64,000 nt of DNA from Osmia lignaria lignaria. Taxonomy: Eukaryota > Arthropoda > Insecta > Hymenoptera > Megachilidae. The notes below the pieces were generated by a model. It was not told the DNA's origin. It did no database searches and saw only the letters and a program-made list of their open reading frames with translations. The stretch covers positions 2,108,001-2,172,000 of the forward strand of contig NC_135037.1 in NCBI RefSeq assembly GCF_051020975.1, given 5' to 3'. The translations under genes and the position numbers were made by a program. Of the stretch, positions 1 to 11,430 are shown one piece after another (within the stretch, counting starts at the first letter, position 1; the number at the start of each line of letters is the position of its first letter).

Positions 1-421
1 ATATACTACCATGCCGGTAGAATCTGTCGGTCTATCAGGGGCTGGTCTGCACAGTACAGGACTACATGGGGGTGGATCAAGAGGGACTAATTTGTATACT
101 CCACGATATTTCAAAGCTCCTTGAATGATAGGACGATACATTAAATTTGTCCATGCAGCGAAACCCCGTCGTGAATTCGCAGGCTGTTTAAATCTTTTAT
201 GCGTAATTAAAATAAATTAATAATAAAAACTTTATAATTACATACAATCATTTGATATTAAATCTGTACCTGACACCCTTTATTGGTTCAATCTTAGGAG
301 AATACTCTTGGCAGGATTTGCGATACTCTATCCTTAATTGGGGTTCATTACACGTTGTTATTGTATAGCTACATCTATCAAAATGAGTTAATGGACAGAG
401 ACTACACCTTTTTCTTTCCAT
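1..421 (-). CDS. Small cysteine-containing protein, function unknown (3' truncated by window edge)
   Basis: Two exons are visible: 421..270 and 193..1, running off the left edge. The ATG at 421 opens MERKRCSLCPLTHFDRC. The donor AG|GTACAG and the acceptor ATAAAAG|ATTT agree in phase (codon split after two bases). The competing acceptor 10 bases further on (AAACAG) gives an early stop, so it was not chosen. The second exon reads FKQPANSRRGFAAW and then a proline/cysteine-rich stretch ending at the window edge. There is no signal peptide and no domain I recognise. Cys pairs (CSLC, CNE, CQE) and later PPPCSPVLCRP give it a flavour similar to the next gene, so the two may be related, but that is inference. 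The end of the protein lies outside the window. Confidence 0.5.
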
Positions 422-673
422 TGAGATATATATTTACTTGTAAATTTTTTAATTGTGTAATTATATCAAATTATCGTCACGGGGAGATCCTCGTAAACAA
501 AAAACAATTGAACGTTGTTGTATCTGAAAAATAAATAATAGTCATTGATTCACCCCTATAATGCTAAATTTAAGTTGATTTGTGTCATTTATTTGGATTT
601 TACATTTCATTCTATTTGTTACAGTATTGTTAGTAAGGGACAGATATGGTATGTGTACGTATACATAAGGAAT

Positions 674-1140
674 TCAGCACACAGAGGGTGTACATGAATA
701 ACACCTGGTGCTTCCAACATAGAATAATCCACCGGTAGTGAGAGGTGTTCGTAAGACCGGTCCATATTCGTAAGGAGCAGGGACTGGCTTTGGTAAGGGT
801 GCGCAAGTGATACATGGATGCCCTGTACAGGGTGGACAAACGAAAGGTCGCGGAGCACATGGTAAAACTTGTGCCCGAGTAGGGCACGGCATACAGGTAA
901 CTGGCATAGGCGGTGGGCACTTAGGTGTTTCTTGATATTCGCATGGATAACATAAACACTCCATTGGGCATGACATAGTACAAATTTGTGGACATTGTGG
1001 TTCCATTGGAGGACAACTGAAATAAATGTTTATTAAAAATTAATTAAAATTAACCAAATCATAAAATTATCAAACCATTGAATTATATCTTTCGGACAGA
1101 TTTTATTAGAAGGTTCATCACATTTTACGAATACTGACAT
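674..1140 (-). CDS. Cysteine/proline-rich small protein, function unknown
   Basis: The proposed model is exon 1140..1076 plus exon 1016..674, about 135 residues. Exon 1 starts MSVFVKCDEPSNK and splices at TG|GTTTGA, in phase with TTTCAG|T. Exon 2 is strikingly regular: Cys roughly every three to eight residues, mixed with Pro (for example CPQICTMSCPMECLCYPC), ending CYSCTPSVC and a stop. No signal peptide is seen, which argues against a secreted cuticle or toxin-like peptide. The composition recalls sperm or structural Cys-Pro-rich proteins, but I do not recognise a family. The terminal exon is well supported by its length and composition; the short first exon is less certain because its donor is weak. 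Confidence 0.5.
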
Positions 1141-1325
1141 TTTTCAGCTATATATATATATATATATGTGTGTATATTTGTAATTATATAATCGTAAATT
1201 TTGTTAATTCTTCCGAAAAGAAAGTTCTATGGAATAAAAGTATGAAGTATGACGTTAAGATAATTGAAGAATATTAATGAATGTAGATAGATTCAATTGT
1301 TATTGCACGAGCAAATGTTTCGCGA

Positions 1326-3959
1326 CTAATATACTTTATTTATATAATCACTGTATAAGTTTATCAAGGACGGAGGAGTTCGAGGAGTGATTAGAGCCAA
1401 CGCCGCTTTGAAATGTACTTTAGTAATTATAGAAGCATTTAAATCTTCTTCAAGCGCTTTCATAGCAGCTTCATGGCATATCGCTTGAATCTCTGCTCCT
1501 GAATAACCTTCCGTAAGTTCGACTAGATCTTGAATTTGTACATCCTCAGCAATGGGCATATTTCTTAATTTTATGTCGAAAATTTCTTGCCTAGTATCGT
1601 AGTCAGGCAATGGTACGTATATTATTCGATCCAAACGACCTGGTCGAAGCAGTGCCTATAAAAAATGATAATCCTGAAATAACACTGTTTACTAAACATA
1701 GCATTATATTAATGTTCGACTAACTTTATCAATTTTATCTGGTCGATTAGTTGCTGCGACTAGTGTAACACTTCCTAATGCGCTAACGCCATCGAGCTCT
1801 GTTAATAATTGTGCCAAGACTCGTTCTTGTACGTTACTTCCAGCACTAGATGAAGATCCTCTTTCACCTCCCAAAGCATCGATTTCATCAATGAACACTA
1901 TGGAAGGTGAAACCTGTCTTGCTTTTCTAAATACTTCTCTGACTGCTTTTTCCGATTCACCGACCCATTTTGAGAATAATTCTGGACCCTACTTGCAATA
2001 TAATCTTGTAGATTAATAAAAAATAATACAAAAAAAGAAAAATGCGTCTCACCTTTATATTTAAAAAATTGACTTTGCTCTCTGTTGCAAGAGCTTTTGC
2101 GATCATTGTTTTAGAACAACCTGGTGGTCCAAACATCAAAACACCTTTAGGTGGAGTGATACCCATTCTAATAAATGCTTCAGGATGACGTAATGGCCAT
2201 TCCACGGCTTGTTTCAACTTCAATTTCAAATCTTTTTGACCCCCAATGTCCGACCATCGAACATTTGGTACTTCTATTAAAACTTCCTTCATGGCTGATG
2301 GTTTTGTTACAGTCAAAGCTCGGTTGAAATCTGATGATGTTACTTTTAAACATGATACTGTATCTGCTTTTGGTTGGTTTTTTATTGCATTCAGAACAGC
2401 TTGTGAACATAGGCCATACAGGTCTGCACCAACGAACCCGTGAGTTACAAACGCAATATTTGCTACATCTTCCATAGATAATGTGTTTGGGATGTTTGAT
2501 ACCATCTTCTGAAGTATTTCTGCGCGCATAGTGGGAGTAGGTACGTAAATCTCAAATTCCCTATCTATTCTACCGGGTCTCCTAAGGGAATTATCCACCA
2601 AATCCAGCTTCGAAGTTGTAGCTAATATTACCATTTTATCGTTAGCATGTTGTATATCATCAAAAAGCGCAGTTAGTTGTGCAAGAACCCTTCTTTCATG
2701 ATCCGTACTCGAGGTACTCCTCTTAGGACATAAAGTATCTATTTCTTCTATTAAAATAACGCTTGGGGATTTGGCTTTCGCTTCCATGAAAATATCTTTT
2801 AATCTCTGCTCTGTTTCGCCCAGAGATTTGCTATAAATATCTGAACTGTAAATAGTGAAAGAACTGATATTATATTCCGATAATAAGGCATTAGCAATCA
2901 TAGATTTGCCGGCCCCAGCGGGACCATATAGCAATATCCCTTTACTGATGTAAAAGTTTATAATACTATTACATCTACCAAGTCCAATATCAAGAACATC
3001 TTTAATGTCTTGTATTATTTTATCGTAGCCTCCAACATCTTGTATTTTATATTTAGCTTGTTTACTGTCTTCTTGCTCATCTTCTTGCTCTTCATCTAAG
3101 ATTGTCCATTTTGTGTTGTAAAGTGCTTTGTAAAATTTGAAGTCATGTATTTGATTGTTTACATTTAATTGCTCAAATTGATCAGATAAATCATGATTTG
3201 TACATTCATCTGATATTACTTTCATAATCTTATAAATTAATTTCTTTCCATAAAAAGGCACACTTAATTTATTGCCAATAGCAAATATTTTTTGTTCATT
3301 ATGATTTTTCAATACTATGTTCAGCTCTGTGCTTATTTCTGGTAATGTATGTTTTCCAATGTTACTAATTATAAATTCTTTAGCAATATTAACTAAACAA
3401 TTTAATTTTTGAATCTTCACTGGACCTCGAAGATTATTTAACTCTATTGCTGTAAGAAATATACTGATAAGAAAACTTGTCTTTTTAATTATCTGAAAAA
3501 AATCATTGCACAATTTACCATGTTTTGTTAATGAAATGCTTGTCAAGGTTTTATCTTTAGATGGCCATGCTGTCTTTACAACTGTAGTATTTCCAGTAGT
3601 AACAAAGACAGGATCTGCTATTGCAATTTCACATAATTGCAAAGCAGATTGTGATATAAATACCATGTCATTGCATGCTCTTTCAGAAATATTTTTTGGC
3701 TGTTCTATGCAAAAATCATTTATGTTAGAAAAAGTACAAGGAATAATAAGTATGGTAATGTACCTGATGGTCTGTATATTTCTACATTGCTGTATAATAC
3801 ACCATTATGAATGAAATCATGGGTCCAACTCTCCAAATTAGGTGGACAATTAGCATCATGTACTGCTACATCTTTCTGTGATAAAACACTTTGACACTTT
3901 TCACATGTCATCCAAGGTGAAAGGCTTTTCCTTCTACCTTCCTTTGCCTTCGAGGTCAT
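1326..3959 (-). CDS. AFG2A: AFG2/SPATA5-type tandem AAA+ ATPase
   Basis: Four exons, 3959..3764, 3704..2053, 1988..1725 and 1655..1326, join in frame to give 813 residues. Known family role: AFG2 (Drg1 in yeast) is a hexameric type II AAA+ ATPase that releases shuttling factors from pre-60S ribosomes. D1 has a Walker A GPAGAGKS near residue 326, a Walker B ILIEEID near 383, and an arginine-finger stretch LRRPGRIDRE. D2 has the family signature GPPGCSKT near 591, Walker B FIDEIDAL and ATNRPDKIDKALLRPGR. The N-terminus carries a CEKC...H...C cluster (about residues 19-36) that could bind zinc. Odd points: D1 has Glu for Asp in Walker B and Ala for Pro in its P-loop, so D1 catalysis may be weaker. 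The start is the first ATG, followed by a basic stretch. The 5' end faces the divergent plus-strand cystine-knot gene. Confidence 0.93.
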
Positions 3960-5976
3960 TCTAAAATAACGTAAATGATTGATAAAATGTTTTCATTGTG
4001 TCATATATTTTTTTGACAACAGCACCAAGAAACATAACCTATAAATTACTTGTAACTGTTTTATGTTAAACATTATGAAAAAACTAAATATACATACATT
4101 CTATGACAATGGGTACAAATACTTTAAAGGTATAACTTTAATGTTAAAGTCTATGTAACATGTGTAATTTCATACAAATATTTACAGTCATACACAGTAT
4201 ACCACCTACGCGTGCTCGTACGGTATATGGGGTTAAAATTGAATATAGAGCGATGGTAAGATTTGGAAAATAAATGAATTAGTATTAAAGAGAATATGTA
4301 AATAAATAAATAAAAAAATGTAAACAAAATTTTGATTAATAAAAAATTAAACAATTACTATATATAGATTGATACAAAAGATAATAACAGTAGAGCATTT
4401 GGGTTTGCAGTCATCGAATATTGTATTAAAAGCCGCTAAACAACGATGGATTATATTTCTAAATTATATGCAGATTTTCTAGCAAAAATACTACATTACT
4501 ATTTTAAGGCGGCATAATGTGATCATAAGGATAAATGCGATGGTAAGAAGATTGAAATTATAAAGTAATTTTCGAATAATTGCAACAACATTCTTGCGAC
4601 AATAAACAAACACGAGGTGTTCACGTAAATTTTCAGATGTGATCAAAGACGATGATGCATTCCTGTTTGCTGAAAACTTATGTAGTATTAGAATTAAAAA
4701 GAACTTATGAGTTAACAAAGGATTTATAGTTATCTCTTTTCTTCTGCATTTTCTTTCAGATTATAAATACAATATTGAAACGTGCTGATCTCTTTGCGTG
4801 CGAAGGCGTGAAGAGGCTACCTGTTGAATCATAACATTACAATAATAAATCATGAGGTGAGAATCAAATTTATGAAGTAGTTATGACATAAATATCAGTA
4901 TAAATGATATTACATGTTTATTTCAAAATTCAATGAAATAAGGTTATTGATAAATGAAGGACCGATCGTGTGGAACGTCGACATTCATATAGCGGTGAAG
5001 TGAAGCAGGTTTGGTGGAAGATGGGCCATGATGTCCTCCGAACATAAAGATATGGAGAAATCACTGCGAATTTTATTTGAATCCCAAAGTCTTGAACGTC
5101 TTGATAGTCTTGAAACTCTTATAAATGTTGATCAAGGCTGAAGCCCTATTAAGATTGAAGATTAACGGCTTATCAAGATTTTCAAGACTTTTAGAGTTCG
5201 AATAAAATGCGACGTGATTCGTAGCTGGAGTATGGTTGAATTTCTTGAAAGGTTGCAGGAGGGAGTTTCGAATATCCGTATCGCTACGCATCGGCGATCG
5301 CGGCAGGCAAGAGGCAAAAGACTGGATGGATGGACGGGCCAGCCGTCACGAAGCGGTCCGACGTTCCCGTACCAAACGAGATTAATAGAGATCCGCCTGT
5401 CAGCCGGACGCCTCTCCGTCTGAGCGAGATCCAGCGGCATCCAGACGGCCAGTCTTCTCGCAGATCGCAACCTGCGTGGGCAACAACCGATCGTGATCGA
5501 TCGCACGGGTGCGTTTGTCTCTCTGGACTACCGCTTTGCAGGTCGAGTACGTGCGAGTCCAAGAGTATTCCGTGTACCACGAATCTTCTAGTCATCCGAG
5601 CATTACATAGAGTAATGAGATACTAACTGCTGTGGCTAATTGGGCACGATTTATCTACGGGAACGATAGATTTCGTGGCGGGACCGCTGTAGTTTTTCAA
5701 ATCGTTAGCCAAACACGGTAAATCGTACCGATGCGAATACAAATCAGAAGGGGTCGGTGGGCCGTATTCGGTGGCTTCACCTTAGTTTGCCTCGCCAATT
5801 TGCGATTGGGTAGGTAACGCCGCTCTTTTCTTCTTTTCTATTCTGCTCCTTTCTCTTGTTACCAAATTTTCTCATACCGATCATTTTTTTTAATTTTTTT
5901 GTGGCAGCCGTGTTAAGAAACTAAATTAGCATTAGAGAAAGGTAATAATTGCCATTGGGCCACGTTTTTGTTTCAG
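3960..5976. other. Intergenic stretch, no gene supported
   Basis: This lies between the AFG2 start and the first visible exon of the cystine-knot gene. 3960-5000 is AT-rich. 5200-5800 is notably GC-richer, with frames open on both strands but low-complexity, arginine-rich translations and no matching splice signals. The signal-peptide exon of the downstream gene would be expected here or further away, but I found no ATG followed by a hydrophobic run and a phase-1 donor. Confidence 0.5.
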
Positions 5977-8900
5977 CAATTGGTGACAAAAGTTCAGACG
6001 ACGAGGACAGGGTACACGGGGAAGAAGTCCGGCAACATGTATGCTGCGCCAGACACGAGAAGACGATCGACGTTGGATACGGTAAGCAAATTAATAAATA
6101 TACTAAAGAAACGAGATGGGCCACAGTATACGCGAACAAAGATGAATGGACAATTTCGTGCGACGATTCTTGGACGGAAAATAAAAGAAGATCCAACCCA
6201 CGAGTTGCGTAATTTTAGCAACTGGCTAAACGTAAATCACGTTCCTTCGTTTCGTTTTTACCGCCCCATATTCACCAGTGGTAAAACGGTGACCGGCGGC
6301 CTTGTCGCCTAGATCCGATCCGGTAAATTAATATCGGGTGTTCAATCAATTGACGCCGATCGAGAGGATGAAGCATCCATCCGGTAACGGTGTCGTGTGT
6401 CCACGATAGAAAGATTCAACCGATTTATCATTGGCTAACTTTTACTTTTAACACGTTCACTGTTGTTGAATAGTCACAGGTGAACGACGAATTCAGTATA
6501 ATCGGTTATAATAGTTGTTAAAATAGCATATAAAGTGACGGGGTCGTGCGTGCATCGCGGCATTTTTCGTTTCCCCATAGCGATCAATTAGGGAGCAACC
6601 AACGCAGCGGTTCGATTCGTAGAAGGTTAATCCTCTGGCAAACGAAGAATTAATGTTTCGCCGAAGGCTCGTTCCGCGAAATGGCCAAAGTGAACGACGA
6701 CCACCCTTCGAGTCGGCATTAATGAACAATTAAACGATTTCGTTGATCAACGTTGGTTATCCTCGATCGATGGACCAGTGGCAAAGTTCCATCCAACTTT
6801 GATCTCTTGATCAGGAACGAAGCAAAAGATTCTTCAAATCGACTTCGCGTATCTTTATGTCTAATATTTTGAATAGCATCGTTTCTAGAGAGCAACACGG
6901 AAAGGTGGTAAGATAGTGACCGAAGGTTCAGGGTAACGTGAATCACGATGGAATCCTCGCATTCCGTGTCCCACGCGTTTGCGCCAAAAATAACTCGAGT
7001 TACATTATATAGGATCTTCTACCCTCTTCTTATATATCGTGTCACCGTTTAACGCGATACAACTCGTAAATTTTGTACGGTGGATCGCGAGCATTAGCCG
7101 CGGCGCCATCGGATTTACACGCGTCTGACGCTTCGCACGAAAGCCGCAGTTGGGACACGGATTCAACAACATATCCGAATTTCATTGAACCTCACACCCC
7201 TATTGCACACCATCTCATACCTTCCTTCTTCTCTGTTCTTAGGCATATCGGGAGAAGTTATCCAAATCGATGCAGGCCACTGTCGTAAACTGTGTCCGCG
7301 ACACGTTTTGGACGATCCTGGGGATGCGAGCCGACCCGCCGTGCAGGTAAACGCAGTAAGATCTAATCCTTGAAATTCTGACACAATTTCATGACATAGA
7401 TGTAAGGTTTGAGAAAAATGACTAAGAAGATGAGAGATTTTTTGGTGAAAGAAGCGATGAATTTTCATCTTTGAATGATGGAATCATCTAGAAGTTGTCT
7501 TTATGTACATTCGTTCATAAGCAACTACCCAGAAGAGGTGAAGATTTGGTCCTGTGGAGCGAAGATCGTTGGATCCATGACTCATGCCTGTGGGATGCAC
7601 CTGGTGCAAAAACGTTCCGCGTGATCTGACGCAGCGGGTTTATCGAACCGGTCGTGGTACCTACGAATTCATCCTGATTGACTCGCGATACCGATGGTTA
7701 ATTTGCAATTAAGAATCTGCGAAGCTGTTTAAGAATATTTATCTAAAGATCGTCTGTACAAAGAAGGGAATAGGCTTAGCTGAAAGGTAAAGGATAAAGG
7801 TGCCTGAAAGAAATCTATCGGAGGTTCGGGCCAGTAAGAAGAAAAAGAAGCGAAAAGACCGAATTCTCAGATAAAAAAGAGAATGTTGCGATATACGTGG
7901 CCACGCCAGGCTACGTATGCCAAGGGCTATACGAAGGGCGAAAAAGGCAGGAACGTCATGTAGATTTATGACGCATGGGATCGACCAATCCGCCAGCTGG
8001 AATGCGGCCACGCCAGCATCGCGCGATCTCATACGATCTTCGCGACTTTTACGGCGAGCGCACCCCATACCGTATCGAGACGCGTGTATCTTCGTCGATG
8101 ATCATGCTCCTTTTATATACCAGTCATCTCCTATTCACCAAAATTCATCGACAGATGCCGTAGCGAGTCCTTTGTGGTTGGTTAACGAATTCCTTGTCGT
8201 ATGAGGCGTATAGCACCCACTGATATACCTGGATAGACAAAGATTCACCCTAATAGATCAGTTAATTTTGCTATTATTGGTACATAGAGACGATACGAGA
8301 ATAATTACCGTAACGAATAAACACAAGCGTTGAAGAAGGACCCTACGGTCCTGATGGTTCCTCTCTTTTGGGAAGAAAGCTATTTTCGTCACGTGATGCA
8401 ACCCGATCGTTGGTTTACGATCTTGCAGCACCCACGCCGCGGGAGAGAAGCGCGCTCCGAGAAGGAGAAAAACATTACAAGCGATACATGCAGAAGGAGA
8501 GGATGTGTTTTGCGTCCTTGGAAGGTCGTATCGTCCCGGGTCACCGCTCTTGGCGCCAGCTTGGCCAGCTACTAAATCCCGAATCGTGTTCCTGGGATCT
8601 CGACGATGGATGTACCTGAGGACAGAATTTATTAGAAAATATTCTTAGCCAGAAATATCCCCGGAGGGGTGCAAGAGAGATAGGGGTAGATGTTGGACGG
8701 GTTACACGGACAAAGATAACGGTCAGTTATCCCGCAGCGAGAATAATTAAATGGCCCGTGTGTCGCGAATGAAATCGAGTACCAAAGAAAACTGTCCGAA
8801 CCGGAGATAACGAGGCGCGCGAATATTATAAATTCCATCGGGACAGCGTCGATACTTCTTGCTTGGCAAACGTACGAAGAAATAAAGTACGAATTCTGTG

Positions 8901-10041
8901 AAACCGCGTGCTCGTTTCGCTCGCATCCAATATCTGTATCGAAAGAATATTTGCGCCAACCATTTCAGAAGAATGTTCTCTTTCCTTCCTACGCCAACAT
9001 TTCATTCTTACACGGTGTAGTTACTCTCGTTGGTTCATATCAAATAGCTCTATCTTCCATTAATTCTTTATTAAACGTAATCATGATGGTTGAACGTAAT
9101 TCGTTACACTTCGTTCTAGAAATGCTTCCTGGAGTCGCATTGCCGTCCAAGGGCCGCGAAACTAGAAAGAGTGTCCACGATTCAAGGTGTTCGTATTATC
9201 GAAGTTATAGAAGCTTGCGAGTGCACGGCGGACTCTTCCTGCAGACGAGAATCCTTCACTCATCTTGTACATTCCGGTACTCCTCATCAAGCGGTGATGG
9301 ACGTGGGTGTGTGCATGGGTCACTGTAGTAAAGGTATCTAATTTTTCCTACGCATAATATTAATTGAACTTTTAATTAATAACGTGGATATATATCTATT
9401 GAAAGATCTCGGATGCAAGCCAGTAAGGAACGGTACGGTCAGCATCAAAGGACCAAATGGTACGTACAGCATCTAATTGGTCATTGGAAATCAAAATTGA
9501 TTCAATTCACTGAAAAATGATTTTCTAGGGGATGAAGTGTACCAGGTGATCGAGAAATGTGGCTGTGCTGGAACCTGCCACAAAATGGATCACATGGAGA
9601 CCGTGTTAGATTTCAGCGAAGTAGAGATTAAGGACGGCACGAATACGACCGATGTTAGGCCGGTTGTCCGGGTAAATTTTTCTTCCGCGCGGATCATAGA
9701 CACCGATGGAACGACCATGTAATTTAATGTTGTTTTTTCGTCAGCAAATTAACATTGGACAGTGCGTCGGTACGTGTCCAGGAAACGAGACGGAAATGTG
9801 CCTGTTACGAGACACAAAGGAACCGTCCAGATGCTTGGCTGGGTTGTACACGAAGCAACATACTTGCACACCGGCTAAATTCAAAGTTCACGAGTACAGG
9901 TATTTCATATGAAATACCCTTATGAAAGGTATTTGCCCAAAAGGTGAGAATTGAAATTTTATTGGCCTGTTGGTTTGTTTCAGGACTCGTCGAGGATCAA
10001 AGAGAGAGATTATTCAAATCACTCAGTGTGCCTGTGTCTGA
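5977..10041 (+). CDS. Secreted-type protein with three cystine-knot-like repeats (first exon missing)
   Basis: Seven exons join in frame: 5977..6081, 7243..7346, 9120..9333, 9406..9459, 9529..9671, 9745..9899, 9984..10041. They give 277 residues and a stop. All junctions have GT/AG signals and compatible phases. Three repeats share the plan [V/I]..GxCxxxC ... C ... VI..CxC: one from IDAGHCRKLC to VIEACEC, one from DVGVCMGHC to VIEKCGC, one from INIGQCVGTC to IIQITQCACV. The CxxxC/GxCxGxC start and CxC end are the layout of C-terminal cystine-knot domains (known in DAN/cerberus, bursicon and VWF families). Potential N-glycosylation sites include NGT and NET. I do not recognise the protein. No ATG or signal peptide is visible; the first visible exon starts in phase 1, so an upstream exon must exist. 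The next plus-strand gene is a BMP ligand. Confidence 0.75.
7347..9119 (+). other. Large intron of the cystine-knot gene
   Basis: A 1.77 kb intron separates repeat-1 exons, donor CAG|GTAAAC and acceptor GTTCTAG|AAA. I see no nested exon, RNA gene or repeat in it. Open frames at 7739-8620 are short, on both strands, and lack splice or start context. The preceding intron (6082-7242) is likewise empty. Confidence 0.6.
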
Positions 10042-10177
10042 ACGGATCGGAGAGGTCCGTCGCCAAATCGAGCAGATCAGTGGAACGGACCGCGGAGGAA
10101 TTTAAAGTATTTTATGCGTCGCGTAAACATAAAGTACCATTTCCATGTTCCTACATGCACCGTGTATTGGTATGACA

Positions 10178-10183
10178 AATAAA
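10178..10183 (+). terminator. Polyadenylation signal of the cystine-knot gene
   Basis: An AATAAA lies about 140 bases after the stop at 10041. It is the first canonical signal downstream of the last exon. Confidence 0.55.
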
Positions 10184-11430
10184 CGTACAATGTCTTTTTA
10201 GAAAATCTCAACGGCTACCTAAAACTGCTCCACGCTCACTACATTCCATTCGTTCCATTTAGTTTTCGCCGTTACACTCTGTTAAATGACTCTACGATTT
10301 TCATGGTAATTGAGTTAATCTTTCGGGAAAAACGAGCAGCAGGCGAGAACCGTTGTCTTAGAATTTGTTCCAGCTTCTAAGTCAATTAATTCTATCGTTT
10401 GATCGCAAGGCACACAATAATGACCAATTTTGTACTTACAACTATTCTCTTACTACTGCTTCGCATTGCGTACGTCCGAATAATGGAACAAAAAGAACGA
10501 GGCCGAAAGTCGTGGTCGGTTTTCGAACGTGTAGGCGAAAATACTCGGTAACACCCTCGCGATCCGTCATCGTCCTCGTCGGAAAACAACCGATTATTCG
10601 CGACATCTAAATATCGCTGCGGGGCCACATAACTCGCCACTTACGAATCTACGGAATTTAGGAAGCGTGAGCTTTTTTTAATAGCCCCGCCGTGTCATCG
10701 TCACGTTCCTCGTCCGTTTCGTTTTCCTCAATAAGGTATCGTGTACAATCGGTCTCTACCGATCTACTTTTCTATGCGTATATTACAATCTTTTTATTAT
10801 CATCAGATAAGAGTTTCATTCTTTTAATAGTTTAATCCTTATCGAAAGGCAGCATTTTGGAACGATGTTTAATTTATTCTGAAATAAAAAATAAAAGTCT
10901 ATAACATCTTTTTTTTTTTAATTTCTCAATGCAGTGGTAAATTAGAAAAGACGAGGACCGTGGATGGGGAGGATGATTGAAGACGATCTAGGATGCAAGG
11001 AGTTGACAAGAATCGTTCCGGGGGAGAGGAAGAAACGCACCGTCGCGTCGAGGCGTAACAATGTCGAGAGTCGCGTCGGTGTCCCGTGAGAGAAGCCGAT
11101 GTCGCGCGGGGAGCAACGCGGGGGAGGCAACTCCCGGCATAGCATAAAGGTGACTCCTCGCAGCCAACATCTCCCATATGCTACTTAGCGTTCCGTTCGG
11201 TTCGGCAAACCTCCTGTCCGCTAGCAGAGAGAAGGTGCCCGTTCCTTTCTTCGCCAATAAGAATCGTTTGTCGCGAACACTTCACCGTACGTTCGATCGA
11301 TGTTCCACGTTGCTGTCGGGCTATCCTCGATACTAAATCCAGGACTGTCGTCGTGTTTCGAGTTTGTCATCGAGAAAAGTCAAGCGTAAACGTTCTCCAA
11401 AGTCTGACCGGTAAAGCATAGACGAAGACG
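10184..11430. other. Intergenic stretch before the BMP gene
   Basis: No coding exon is supported. There is a T-run near 10910 and a moderately GC-rich segment (10970-11430) just upstream of the BMP-ligand ATG, which probably holds its promoter and 5' leader. No TATA or initiator position can be fixed from the sequence alone. Confidence 0.5.

Noticed and set aside
1144..1170. TA/TG microsatellite near 1150; similar ones at 50168-50182 and 61616-61636.
   Set aside because: Simple dinucleotide runs typical of AT-rich DNA; nothing functional claimed.
5162..5626. Overlapping 69-114 codon frames on both strands.
   Set aside because: GC-richer patch; translations are Arg-rich without domain, signal peptide or splice support.
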